From assembly GCA_961205875.1 (NCBI GenBank), contig OY540820.1, positions 10,726,001 to 10,790,000 of the forward strand: a stretch of 64,000 nucleotides of DNA, in the 5' to 3' direction. Source of the DNA: Sialis fuliginosa. Taxonomy: Eukaryota; Arthropoda; Insecta; Megaloptera; Sialidae. Below the pieces are notes generated by a model. The model ran no database searches. It worked only from the letters and a program-made list of their open reading frames with translations, and was not told the DNA's origin. Made by a program: the position numbers and the translations under genes. This document shows, one piece after another, positions 1 to 11,459 of the stretch; the first letter of the stretch is position 1; each line of letters starts with the position of its first letter.

Positions 1-658
1 TATTATTATACTTAACATTAAGTAAGAGTTAATTGCTGGCAAAACAGAATTACATTTTACTGCAGCCAAAATAAAATTGTTTTATCTCAATTATTCCCGA
101 TAATAAAGCTTTGTCGTTTTACAAATAATTTTTAATTTAATATTAAAAAAGTATGCTTATTTGAGACTTAATGACCGTTTTACCCCTTAAAGTTCTGTTT
201 TTTTTTTAATTATCTGAAATACAATAGACGCTTTCTGAATTACAATTGATACTGAAATATTATATTCAGAAAAAATAATCAAGTTTGTTTTACTATTCTC
301 TATATATTCTATTCGATGATTTCCCCCCCCCCCCCTGTAGGCGACAATTTTGCCAACTCCTAGATACGCCTATTTAATTTAAGCTCCCTCGTCTTATCAA
401 ATATTAAGCTAGAATCGTCTTACATCAAGTTAAAATGGTCTCGTTTTGCAAACATTTATAAAATTCTATTTACAAATTGGTTCCTAGCATTCAGCAAAAT
501 AGCTCTTAAAACGAACAACTCGTAAGGTGGAAAATAGGCGTATACCTTATTTAAGTATGTGTAAATGTACATATGTACTCGAAAATTTGTATGTACTCGT
601 ATATTTATCACTCGTGATGATTGATTCGACATACGCTGGCACGTGTCCATCTTTATTA
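1..658. other. AT-rich sequence without recognisable genes
   Basis: No open frame with a family match was found. The only notable item is a 13-base C homopolymer at 323-335. The 64-codon minus-strand frame at 456-650 has no domain-like composition. Confidence 0.6.
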
Positions 659-660
659 TA

Positions 661-1260
661 CAGAGTGATTCAGTACTGTCGTGCCAAACTTGAACAGTAA
701 ATTGATAAAAATATTATAAGCAAAAAATATTATGTGAACATATGTCCGGAAAATTGTGAGGGGGCTACAGCCCTCTAAATATTTTAGTCAAAATTAGTTT
801 TTATTTAATATCTTGAGAACCCCTTGTGCTACAGTTATGAAATTTGCTACAGGGTTTAGTATCAATTTTCAGTATCAATAGTAATTTAGACCAGTATTAA
901 GTATTTTATGTATTTTGTGTCATATAATCTAGCTAAACTCGGAAAAAAATTAAAGATAAAAAAATACTAGATAAAAATCGATGGGCCCACTGGCCCCATA
1001 CAGCCCTGGTCTAAATTACTATTGGTTGATACTGAAAATTGATATCACTTATTAATCTAAACTCTGTAGCAAATTTCATAACTGTAGCACAATCGATTCT
1101 CAAGATATTAAATAAAAACTAATTTTGACTAAAATCTTTAGAGGGCTGTAGCCCCCTCACGAAAATTTTCCGGACACATGTTCATATAATATTTTTTCCT
1201 TAAAATATTTTTCTCAATTTACTGTTACAAGTTTGGTACGATAGTGCTGAATCACTCTGT
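661..1260. mobile_element. Long-terminal-inverted-repeat MITE with TA flanks
   Basis: The left arm (about 661-894) and right arm (about 1008-1260) are reverse complements over roughly 240 bases with scattered mismatches. They share the outer CAGAGTGATTCAG end, the block around TCCGGA, and GAGGGGGCTACAGCCC. Both ends abut TA, as expected for Tc1/mariner-type insertion. The 110-base centre is unique, and no transposase is encoded. A short fragment of an arm recurs at about 7654-7706. Confidence 0.85.
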
Positions 1261-1442
1261 ATAAAAACAAAAACATATGTATATAAAAACAAAAACAGTC
1301 CTACAAATCACTACTCATGAAAACTGTTGAAAATTATATGGAGCAATAGAAGGCATGAGAAATTAACTGAAACATCAAATAAAAGCATGACGAAGAATAT
1401 ACATATAACCTCCATGAAGTCAGAGCCGCACCTAATGGGCGT

Positions 1443-1716
1443 TTTTTTTTTGGAAGTCATAATCTATTTAATTTTCAACCTGACCAAATATTAGCTTCCA
1501 AAAATTTATAATTTTCGAAAAAAATTTTTTTTTCGATGATGAGCATAGAGTATCTCTATAATATATTACAAGCATCATCAAATTCGACTGACGGATTATT
1601 AAAAAAAAAATATTTTTTTCGAGAATCGAAAAGAATTTTTTTTTGTAAACTATAAATTTTTGGAAACTAATATTTGGCCAGGTTGAAAGTTAAATAGACT
1701 GTGACTTCAAAAAAAA
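1443..1716. repeat. Fold-back repeat
   Basis: An arm at 1443-1530 (TTTGGAAGTCATAATC onward) is matched in reverse complement by 1629-1716, with long A/T runs at the inner edges. It can fold into a near-complete hairpin. No clear target duplication is visible, so the element type is open. Confidence 0.75.
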
Positions 1717-1854
1717 ATCAGCCAAATCTATGTAAAGGCATGTTTTGCATGCTTACTCGGTTATAGCCTTTCATTTTGTTAAGTAAATAATCGAAAAGAT
1801 TCGCCAGACTTCGATATATTGTCCCTAAACAAGTGTTTATGGATTGTATACAGG

Positions 1855-2042
1855 GTGGAAAATTTAATTGGACACAACGAAATATTTCGAGAACTATGAA
1901 TTTTAGAAAAAAAATATTAGTTAAAGTTGTTTGTTTTTTTTGTACATTTCTTACTTTTGACTAAATTTGTTCCTGTATTATAATCGAATTTTCTCCTGAA
2001 AAATGAGGTGCGACGTGAATGACTTTTTAAACTATTTATAAT
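1855..2042. repeat. Probable transposon-end fragment and AT-rich DNA
   Basis: The ACAGGGTGGAAAATTTAATT start resembles the ACAGGGTGTTCC-type ends of common insect transposons. No matching right end was found. Confidence 0.35.
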
Positions 2043-2046
2043 TAAA

Positions 2047-2347
2047 GTCCGGTATTATAAAGGAGCTAGCAAAATTTGCTAGCTAGCAAGCACTTTCAAA
2101 TGGGGTATTAATTCTGTATTAGTATCTATGGAATTTAGAACATCGACACTTCAACTAATTGTAACACAGTTGGCATCTTTCACCGTACAAAATAATTTTC
2201 ATAATATCACTACTGTTTTAATACCGTTGATATTTACCTACAACCTTGCGCGAAACTTGTCAAAGTCTTCAACAAAATTCAAAAGAACTGTCATATAAGT
2301 TTCATATCTCATTATGAAAATTTGCTAACTCCTTTATAATACCGGAC
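2047..2347. mobile_element. MITE of the GTCCGGTATTATAAAGG family, copy 1
   Basis: It begins GTCCGGTATTATAAAGGAGC and ends with the reverse complement at 2322-2347. The interior is shared with copies at 15688-15953 and 54209-54513, including the segment around CAACTAATTGTAA and ACCGTACAAAATAATTTTC. It is non-coding and about 300 bases long. Confidence 0.85.
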
Positions 2348-2809
2348 ATAAGTGGAATAATTAAGATTATGTTTTTTGAATAGGTACTATTTCTATTCTA
2401 GTATATTTTCTAACATTTCAAACGGTGTTTAACTTTGAAAGTTTTGTTTAATGTTTAGTTTGTAGTTAGTAATATCTTTTATTGTAGTTTAACAGTGCCA
2501 AGAAATACGTTTTGTGTTTCATGAATGTATATATTACAAAGAAACTCTTGAAATAAATTATTATGTTTGGCCTTTGACATTGCAAAACTTCAAACGTGCA
2601 CTATTAACTGTATTCGATGAAAAACATCTTGAAATGTATTTATTTTTAACTTAGGAATTTCATAATCTTTTTTGTAAAATTCTAAGTACGTATGTGAGTA
2701 CAGTTTGGTATCTGTATAAAAAATTGTAATATGTACATATATAGTTATTCTCGAATTTTGTTGTGAATTTTCAAATTCATATAATTATCTTTTATTTAAT
2801 TATAGTGGG
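2348..2809. other. AT-rich DNA, nothing recognised
   Basis: No terminal repeats, hairpins or coding potential were seen. Confidence 0.5.
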
Positions 2810-2817
2810 CTAGATCA

Positions 2818-3086
2818 AGCTTGTCCAACCCGTGGCCCTCGAGGATCCTTGGTGCGGCCCGCGAGGATAATTAAAAAAAAATTATAATAATAAATTTATA
2901 TTGAAATTAGTATTAGTATTCAATAAAATTAGGAATTGAAATTGACACGGCCAAAAAAAAAAGGTCCTCAGTTTTATATATATATTTTTTTCATATGTTT
3001 TATATTATAGCGGCCCTTAGTAAATTAAATTAGATAAAATTTCTGCTATGCGGGCCAGAAGGTTCAAAAGGTTGGACACCTATGGT
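2818..3086. mobile_element. hAT-type MITE with 8-bp target duplication
   Basis: It is flanked by identical CTAGATCA at 2810-2817 and 3087-3094. The ends share GTCCAACC in inverted orientation (left TTGTCCAACCCGTGGCCC, right GGTTGGACACC). The 269-base body is non-coding. An 8-bp duplication is the hAT signature. A related end appears at about 32834-32890. Confidence 0.85.
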
Positions 3087-3384
3087 CTAGATCACGGGAT
3101 TCGAACCTGTATTCTTTGGATCATAACCGCGGCCATTGAAAGATTGTTAACGTAGATGCTTATTACGGTACATAAGAGCTTAAGGAAATATACCAATTTT
3201 CAAAATTTAATATCTTTACTAATAAGGGCTGCCCAGATGAGTTCTCGAACATGTGTCTCCTTATTTTTGATCTAGATTCACCTCTCCACAGCTGACTGAA
3301 ATCCCAACTTCCCTAGATTGAATGTCCCCTTGTCAGTATATTACTACATATCACGATTTTTACTTTCTTATAAATATACATATA

Positions 3385-3450
3385 CAGTGTATTCCAAGTT
3401 GATTAAGCCATAGGAAATTTAACCTGGGGACAATTAATTAATAATTCGAA
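3385..3450. mobile_element. Truncated arm of the CAGTGTATTCCAAGTTGATT MITE family
   Basis: It matches the outer about 55 bases of the elements at 9833-11234 and 39602-39983, then breaks off at 3441. TA precedes it. No right arm follows. Confidence 0.8.
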
Positions 3451-3640
3451 AATTCAAAAATTGACAAGAGTAAACATCCGTTTTCTGTTAAAACGTTCAA
3501 AATATTCATTTGAAACATAATGTAGAGAATAATATTACATATAGTTTATGTCCCATTCATTTTATTTTATCTTTTATTAGTTTGTAGAAATGTGTTTTAA
3601 TAACTGTTCACTGTCAGAATTACGTATAAGAAAGTCCCAT
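3443..3640 (+). repeat. Dispersed repeat, copy 1 (inverted copy at about 7360-7602)
   Basis: The block from AATTCGAAAATTCAAAAATT to the CTGTTCACTGTCAGAATTACG end recurs in opposite orientation about 3.9 kb away. It adjoins the truncated MITE arm at 3385, so the two may belong to one composite. No coding content. Confidence 0.75.
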
Positions 3641-4100
3641 GGCTCCCAAGGCAGATGTTTTTAATTTAGCAAGGATTGATATACTTATACAATAACAAAA
3701 TCAAAATCTTTAAATAAACTTTTATCGTTGACACATACTTTATACAAATCTTTGCTATAATGTCAATCATATTATATTTATTTTTATATAACAATTTCTA
3801 TAATATAAATATTTATATTTTAGTTTTGAAATAATTCAAGCGGTTTTCTCTGTGAGTATAAATATATTTATGTATCATATACATTTGTATATATACTGCA
3901 CGTATGCAGACATATACATTAGGGTGTTTTTTTTATTTTTATTTTTTCGAGCCCATTGGTCTATGTTTTAGCTTTGGATCAAAAGTTAATTGTTCCAAAA
4001 TTTCAGACTCATAGATCAAACCTGTGAACGGCGCAAACCGAGTCTTTTTCCCATTTGATTAACATGGGAAAAATTACTTTTTTACTTACGTAAAGTAAAA

Positions 4101-4149
4101 ACTGAAAACTTTCTCTTATATAGCGGCCATAACTGGTGCCTTTACCTTA
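4101..4149 (-). mobile_element. End fragment of the AAGGTACTGGCACCAGT MITE family
   Basis: The reverse complement matches the left terminus (AAGGTAAAGGCACCAGTTAT, then GGCCGC) of the full copies at 8663, 47330 and 61278. Only the outer 50 bases are present. Confidence 0.75.
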
Positions 4150-4610
4150 CTTGTATTTGAAAATATTTATATCGCATTTTTAGTGGACCATACTTAAAAA
4201 TATATATAAAGTATTCTTTAAAACCTTAATTAATAGTCAATTGGATTATCGTAAACATATCTATGAAGATATAAGAAGTAAAAGCTGCTATAACCTTAAG
4301 GACAGCTGTGGAAGTACAACTTACGCCTGGCAAGATGTGGGGGTGACGGCTCGTGAAACGATATCGCGCGGATGACACATTTATAAAATTCATTATAAAA
4401 TATTACATACGCCACCGGAAAAGCGAAAATAACGTATACGTGACTCAACGGCAAATTTGATATACACATGTAATATATGTATAAGTACAATGTAATGTAT
4501 GAAATTTAAAGCATAATATTGGTCTTTGAATATAGTTAAAGTTTTCTGAAAATGTATTTATTTATATTTTAATTTTTGTGAAGCAAAAACACCTATTTCA
4601 TTGTATCTTT

Positions 4611-5038
4611 GTTATTAACTTCCCAACTGGAAGTTATTGTAATCGGTTCGAAAATCTCGCAAATGAAAAAAGTTATTGACTTCGTTGGGGTGCCAATCGA
4701 AGCGTCTTGACGTAAATATGATCTGAAAGAAAGGATTTTTCGAAATTCAACCCCGAAGAGGGTAAAAAGGGGTATACAGTTTTTTTTGTCGGATTTTCTT
4801 GAAACTTAGCATAAATATTCTACAATACAAATAATGAAAAATGTATTTCATTTTTTTTTTTATTATACGTGCCTAAATAGCCATAAAAGGAGTGAAAGGT
4901 GAAAACCACCCTCAAAATTTGAATTTTAAAAACTAATAAATAAGTCTACAATTCATGTTTCCTTAGAAACAAACGCAATTAAATTTAAATTGTCAGACTA
5001 GTTGCGTTTTATAAAACAAATGCAATTTAATTCTAATT
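4611..5038 (+). repeat. Dispersed repeat, copy 1 (second copy at 51071-51592)
   Basis: It shares with the second copy the series GTTATTGTAATCGGT, GACTTCGTTRGGGT, CGAAGCGTCTTG, AAATTCAACCCC and the end block GCAATTTAATTC. A weaker relative is at 11460-12170. It is non-coding and interrupted on the right by a fold-back element. Confidence 0.8.
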
Positions 5039-5336
5039 GTAAGAGATATTAAAAAAATGTTGTAACAAAAATTACTCCAATCATTTAATCTATCTTTTAG
5101 TACCCCCAACAAATCAATTGTTTATACAATTTAAAGAAGTTATTAACAAACAATATTTAAAATAAAATCTAAACAAGCTGGTAGTGACTTTTAGGACACC
5201 TATAAAGTATTTATTATTTGAAAATCTATTCAATTTTTTTAATTGTTCAAGTAATTGATTTTTTGGGGGTGTCAAATGATAGATTTAAATGAGTGGAGTA
5301 ATTTTTGTTATTACATTTTTTTTAATATCTCTTACC
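5039..5336. mobile_element. Fold-back MITE inserted in the 4611 repeat
   Basis: The arms 5039-5130 and 5246-5336 are reverse complements over about 90 bases (GTAAGAGATATTAAAAAAAT outer end). The second copy of the host repeat at 51592 lacks this block, which shows insertion. Confidence 0.8.
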
Positions 5337-5345
5337 GTTATGAGT

Positions 5346-7355
5346 TGGGTCACGCTTTCAGCTCTACTGTACATTTTAACACGATCGATGTAGTTATTAA
5401 TTTTTTAGTTTAAAATAATCTTGAATTAAGTTAAACTAAAAAAAACTTAAAAAATTTGAGTTTATTTATTTTTCAAAATTTTTAATTAAAATACATTTTC
5501 GTAAATAAATAATTTTAATATTCAAGGGTTAAATATTAGCTTTATTCTGTTAATTTACCTTCTTTCTATGTGATCTATTCATAGTAAAAATTTTCTAAAA
5601 ATCAATTTATAAAAAAAATATGTCAGCACTGTCCAAAAAAATCTAAAAAAAATTACAATAAACAATTTGTATTTATTTTAACAACAGTTTGTTTCCAAGC
5701 ACTTTAATTATTAGCACAGCAACACGAATTGGCACAACAGAACACGAAGAAGTTACCAAACAAAATACAGGAACGGTTAAAACATCAAGAATCACACACA
5801 TGTATTATAGTGTGGGGGATCTCATATAGCCAGTGGTTTTGGAGGAGGAGATACGGTGAATGTATGTGAAGAAATAGCTGCCAAACAAACGTATATAAAC
5901 GTTGTATATAAAGTCCAGTAGACGCATACTAATTTTTAGATATCAATATTTGTATAAATATTTTAAATATGACATAATAAATTCTCGATAAAAAGGATCA
6001 TATTCGAAATTATTACTACAATAAACATCCCAAAAATATATTACCTAATTTTTTTGTAATTTTTAGAAAAGTCGATTTTTTATGAATTAAAAGAATAAAA
6101 TATAGAATCGAAATAGTGACCTGTTGATCAGTGACTGGAAGGTATATTTTATTTAATGAAAAATTGCTGCTATATTAGGGGTTAGACAACAGTGACGGGC
6201 GTTTTTCAGGGTAATTTTCAGGAATTAATTTATAATTAAATATTTACAAAATACCAGTATTTTTTTATTTTAATACATATTTATTAAATACATATTGAAC
6301 TTTTGAAATTTTAGAAATATCTGTTGCTATATTTCTTTCTTAATAAACTTTTACAGTTATAGAGGTTTCCTCTTCCATGAAAAATACATAAGATTAGAAT
6401 ACTCTAGAACTCTAGACTAACGGATTTCAAAGCGAATGGTTTATATAACTGTGTTAAAATTCCGGAATTATTTAAAAACCAAATATATTCAAAAAAGTTT
6501 TTCACTTCTAAAAATATGCAGTTATCGAATCTTTAATGAATAGGTGATGTTAAAAAGGAAAGCTTTGATTGATTTTTAAACTAATTTTAAAACAAAATCT
6601 GATTATTGTTGATTTTTAAAGGAGTGTATATTTGTAATTATTATTTAAAACAATAATATATGTATTCTTTTTAATACTCTTTTGCAGTTTGATAATGGAG
6701 GATTCTATGAACTGAGATATTGCTGATTAATTTTTACTTCCATGTTCTGAAAGAAATGGAAGTATACCATCCAAAAATCGTGTCCGAGATAATGACAGAT
6801 TCTGATTGTACTAACTTCAAAACTTAAAGAAAAGTTAATTTCCGCATGTGCGGATGTAGAATTTTCTTTCGTTCAATCGTAAATATATATGTTTTTTTTA
6901 TGTATTACGATATGTATATTCATAGTAGTAGGTTATATAAATAAAATATTTAAAAAAAAATTATATTTAAACATTATTTAAAAAGATAGAAAGAACATGG
7001 AAGTTATGTATGACGTTCATGTTACAATCAAAATTTTCCAAATTTTTTTTATTGATGACGCCTGCGCCTGATCTAAACTATATATGCTTTAAAAAATATA
7101 TATAAGAAACATTTGAGAAATAAATATTTTAAATGATAGATGTTCAAAAGTAGTGACAAACCCTTTAGTTTAATTAGGTCAACATTTCACAAGTCAATTG
7201 TATACATAGTATACAAGTATGTAGATCGGAGAATCAGAGTGCATTGGGATGCCATTAAAAAATTCATAGATGTCTGTAATTCACATTAGTTGCCAAACAC
7301 CCGATATGTAAATGACAGATTCAGTAGCGGGTCGTTCATAAAATTAGAAATATAA
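5346..7355. other. AT-rich DNA without recognisable genes
   Basis: No frame here looks coding. Short fragments such as GAACATGGAAGT at about 6992 recur at about 46979, so part of it is old repeat. Confidence 0.5.
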
Positions 7356-7359
7356 AAAA

Positions 7360-7602
7360 CTTTCTTATACGTAATCGTGACAGTGAACAGTTTACGTGAT
7401 TCTTAATATAAATGAAGAATCGCGTACACTATTTAATAATAAAACACATTTTTGACAAACTAATAAAAGATAAAATAAAATGAATTGGACATAAACTATA
7501 GATAATATTTTTGTTTACATTATGCATGAAATGAATTTTTTGAAAGTTTTAACCGAAAATCAATGTTTACTTTTGTCAATTTTTGAATTTCCGAATTATT
7601 TT
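7360..7602 (-). repeat. Dispersed repeat, copy 2 (inverted relative to 3443-3640)
   Basis: The reverse complement matches the block at 3443-3640, with an extra stretch near 7395-7430. Followed at about 7654 by a fragment of the 661-1260 MITE arm. Confidence 0.7.
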
Positions 7603-7981
7603 TGAAGTAAGAAAAAAATGTTTTAATTTATTCCCCATATAAAAATATATTGTCTAAAATTAGTTTTTATTTAATATTTTGAGAACCCATTGTGATACAA
7701 TTATGAGTATAGTATTAAACACATATTTTCTTTAAATAATGATCGATAATAAAACAACTTACAATAAATATACAACGTATTTTATTCATTAATTAATAAA
7801 AATCACAATTGCCATGGAAAACGAAAATATTTTTGATAGTCGAGGCGTCGCGTCATACAAAACTACAACAATCACTCGAGTGCAATATTAAAAAGTCAAG
7901 TAAGCTTTGGAAAAAAGAATACTTGATGTTTAAAATTTTTATATTTATTAAAATTCATTGCTTATTTTGTTAATGTATAAC

Positions 7982-8060
7982 AGCATTGCTGGCTTTAGAG
8001 AGGGAGGCTGGGCGACTGCTCGGGGTGCCAGTTCAGAAGGGACGGCGGACGGCCACATGG
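7982..8060. mobile_element. Low-AT MITE end fragment (GGCTTTAGAGAGG type)
   Basis: GGCTTTAGAGAGGGAGG and the adjoining GC-rich bases resemble 53671-53745. Such CAG-starting GC-rich ends are typical of hAT-type MITEs. No second end was found. Confidence 0.5.
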
Positions 8061-8662
8061 AGAAAAACTTAGCTTGGATTTTTTAATATATGTAGGTATC
8101 TGTCTATATACACTAATACACAGAGTGGTTTCTTTAACTTTAACTTTATTTGAATATTTTCAGAACATACTGTATGTATGACTTTTTTTATTTAAATGTT
8201 GTGTTACTATTTCAAACAATATTAATCTAAAATTCAATTGAACTGTGTTGAAATTTCAGTTTTTTTTTCAAAAACAAAGAACAACTAACATGTTATTGTT
8301 TATATTAATAGATAAGTATTTAGTAACTATATTTTGTGATATTTGGCACGTTATTTAGTTGTCAGAACCATTTGTTATAAAATAAAGAACACTCAAGTCT
8401 GGATTGATCTATTGTGAAAATATAATAAATAATATAAATATAGAAATATATATTAGGTAACATACGGAAATATAAATGAATTTATATGAATTAATGAAAA
8501 TATTTTTTATGTTTAAATAATAGAAAATTATTAATCTCTGCTGGCTCTAATCTTCTATGGCGATGCTTGGAATTATTTATTTATTTATTTAAAACGTGGA
8601 GTTAATCTCTGTTCTTAAATAATTTTTGTTAAAATAAAATTACGAAAAAGTTAAACATACAT

Positions 8663-9183
8663 AAGATAAAAGCACCAATTATGGCCGCTATTAAAACAAA
8701 TTTTCGTTTTTTTGGGATTAATGGGCTTATTTTTTTAAATTCTCATGAACTCATATTACTAATAAGACAAGTAACTCTTTATTTAATTAATTTAATTACC
8801 AAAGTCCGCAAATAATTTTTTTTTTATATTATATATAGCCTTTTATTTTGTTTGTTTTTTCTCCAGTAATGGATAAAGTAAAACCAGTAATGAGCACGCA
8901 GTGATGGACACTTGCTAATGATTACAAAGTCGTCAAATTTGAAACAATATGAAGCAGTTGCTATGATAATATAATAATTAATAAATAAATTATACTAATA
9001 ATTAGTTTAAATGTCCACCATTTTGACACCTACTGGCTGATTGTCATCAAATCACGCTGTAAGACAGTTAAATAATATTCAGAAATCGTAGTAATGAAAT
9101 ATCAACACATATTTCTAATTCAGTACATTTAATTAAAAATTTGCCATTATTGGGGTCCTTGCCAAGACTGGTGCCACTACCTT
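8663..9183 (+). mobile_element. AAGGTACTGGCACCAGT MITE, near-full copy
   Basis: It runs from AAGATAAAAGCACCAATTAT to CAAGACTGGTGCCACTACCTT, the degenerate inverted ends of the family, next to TA. The interior blocks (CAAGTAACTCTTTATTTAA, AGTAATGAGCACGCAGTGAT, ATGTCCACCATTTTGACACC) are shared with copies at 30404, 47330, 48743, 49981 and 61278. Non-coding. Confidence 0.85.
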
Positions 9184-9659
9184 ACTTTATCATAAACTAT
9201 ACATATAATGCAATAAAGGTGCATGCATGCGTGATGAGCGTCTAACGCTGGAGTACCATTTTATCTTAATTAATATTGATTAGAGTATAATTTGATACGC
9301 CACTGATTGTTTCTAACTTTGGCAAATGGCCATTTCTATTTCAATTGTTATAATTGTTTTTATCTAACACGTATGCATAATTTCACATGTGTTAGTTTTC
9401 ATATACACCATGGATGTAATAAACAGTAAACAGTTTCAAAAAACAATTTTGTTTTTGTAAATGTATATGTATATGCGTATTTTCTAATATTATCATTTAC
9501 ATCATTTTTGATAAAGACTGCCGAATGTGGCATGAAACATAAAACCCAGAAGAAATATGGTCATTCAAAATCCTAAGACTAAAAAATGTAAAATAAATTA
9601 AAAACCTTTTTTATTTATTCATTGCTTTTATATAATTTTTATATTGTTTTTTTAAAAGG

Positions 9660-9820
9660 TGACCTTCTGTTCTGAAGAAACAGTTGTATGCATATCCCCG
9701 GGCCATCAGGCTAGAGCTCTGTCAGCCTGCCCTTTGTAGGGACCATGAGGAATTTACACTATGGAAGGTACCGTGCCCAACCGAGTTCACATTATGGAAC
9801 GTCTACTGTAAATTGATTAT
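9660..9820 (+). other. Low-AT block with a 62-codon open frame, origin unknown
   Basis: The block is clearly GC-richer than its surroundings. A poly-T tract and AAAAG precede it like a splice acceptor, and one frame stays open from about 9660 until it runs into the MITE at 9833. The translation matches no family I know, so it may be a fossil exon or transposon fragment. Confidence 0.3.
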
Positions 9821-9997
9821 CTACATATTATACAGTGTATTCCAAGTTGATTAAGACATAGGAAATTTAACATGGGGGCAATTAGAAGTGTTGTAGTAAC
9901 CTTTGGTCTTAACGATGTGTCATTGGTGCAATTTGAAATACCGCCACAAAATTTAATAAAATAGTAATTAGTATTTTGTTTTCAAATTTACATCTGC

Positions 9998-11006
9998 CAC
10001 TGATCTGGTATTATTTAACTGGATAGTGGACAAGGTTAGTAAAGTAATAGGTTGCCTCATAACTCTGGCGGGGAGTGGCATGAGAGGGGAGAACGCGTCA
10101 TCATGAGGAACTCTTTGACATTATAAATGGCTGTCAAACTATATTTACTCTTTATTTTAGTTAAGCTGATTTATTGTAAGTTGTTTTTAAATATTTTCAT
10201 TTGAAATTGATAGTGTACTAAGTTTTAAATCTAAATTTTTATTATTTTATTATTATAAATTATAGTTTTAAACAAGTGTTTTTTTATGTGTAACCAAGAA
10301 ATGTATTTTCTTTAAGCATTGATTTCTGACATCATTTTAAAGTTTTTATGAAGAAATATTATATGTAATAATTTGTGCTTCTGTAATAAACAATAATATT
10401 TACTTTTTTTATATACAAATATCCAAAAATTCGAAATAATTTGAAAAAAAACTTAATATGTGAAACAACGTTTAAAGGTTCCTCAGGGTGACGTCATCAC
10501 ACGCAGCCGCTGATTGGTCAAAAAGTTATGAGGCAACCTATACATATACTAACCTTGGATAGTGGATACCTATGGAATTACTATTAAACCGGATGGCTAA
10601 ATTTCATACATTTTCTAACAGTATCATTTCCATTTGCGCATGCGCGAGACGCAACACTGAACTCAATTTTGATATAATATAGAGGTATGTGACGTGCTTC
10701 TATAGGTTCTATAGTTTCTTTATTCAATTGTTAATCAGATTTGACAGTTAGTATGCATCTATGATTGTTTATTTAGTTATTATTTGATAATTAATATAAA
10801 TTACAGGTATTCGCGTGTTAAATAAGTGTATTGTAGTTGATATACAATTGAACTTGTATGTATTTATTTATATATTTAACAAATCAATTTGAAAAATTTG
10901 AATTTCGAACATCCGTTGACGCATGCGCATAATCAGTTTCGGTTGTTAGGAAATTTTCAATTTCAGCCATCATGTCTGACTTATCATCAGTCCAGCCATG
11001 TCAATG
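9998..11006. mobile_element. hAT-like insertion within the MITE
   Basis: It starts CACTGATCTGG and ends CCATGTCAATG, degenerate inverted ends. It is flanked by ACATCTGC (9990-9997) and ATATCTGC (11007-11014), an 8-bp duplication with one mismatch; the uninterrupted copy at 39602 has a single ATATCTGC site. About 473 bases once the inner insertion is removed. It includes CATGCGC-rich palindromic parts. Confidence 0.7.
10031..10557. mobile_element. Innermost MITE with 9-bp target duplication (Mutator-like?)
   Basis: The ends are inverted: CAAGGTTAGT and AGGTTGCCTCATAACT on the left, mirrored on the right. It is bracketed by identical GATAGTGGA at 10022-10030 and 10558-10566. A 9-bp duplication suggests a Mutator-type element. 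Non-coding, 527 bases. Confidence 0.8.
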
Positions 11007-11255
11007 ATATCTGCCAAAAAATATTATTATAATTTTATCTAGGATGCTTAAATTAATGAAATTAAAGTTGAAAACAAAATACTGTTGATTAATTTCAAAT
11101 TTATCAGTTAGTTTCGAGGTGGCATTTCAAAATGCACCAATCACACTTCGTTTAATTTGACCAAAGGCTACTACAACACTTCTAATTGTCCCCATGTTAA
11201 ATTTCCTATGTCTTAATCAACTTGGAATACACTGTATATTAGTGTATATGTATAT

Positions 11256-11392
11256 AAACAAACTTGTTTGTTTAAACGTCAAAATTTATTAAAGAAGAGG
11301 AAACCGCAAGCTTTCGATTCACAGAATCATCGTCAGGCTATTATATTCCTCTTCTTTAATAAATTTTGACGTTTAAACAAACAAGTTTGTTT
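11256..11392. repeat. Perfect 47-bp inverted repeat with hammerhead-like loop
   Basis: The arms 11256-11302 and 11346-11392 are exact reverse complements. The 43-base loop, read on the minus strand, has CTGACGA (11336-11330), a GATTC/GAATC stem with a three-base loop, and GAAA (11315-11312). That is the order of a hammerhead core, and the arms would form stem I. The stem III side (GCTTGCGG) does not match the consensus, so cleavage is uncertain. Confidence 0.65.
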
Positions 11393-11459
11393 TTATTTTT
11401 ATTTAACGTCACTACTATCATATTATTAGTGTATATGTATATACATATAATCATGTGTC

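Larger units (their letters stand above)
9833..11234. mobile_element. CAGTGTATTCCAAGTTGATT MITE carrying nested insertions
   Basis: The outer arms (9833-9989 and 11007-11234) match the intact 382-base element at 39602-39983, flanked by TA on both sides (9831-9832, 11235-11236). The copy is split by a hAT-like insert, itself split by a 9-bp-TSD element. Confidence 0.85.

Noticed and set aside
3095-3140. tRNA-like B box (GGTTCGAATCC on the minus strand)
   Set aside because: No complete cloverleaf: the anticodon arm and acceptor stem cannot be built, and it abuts an hAT MITE. It could be a tRNA-derived SINE scrap.
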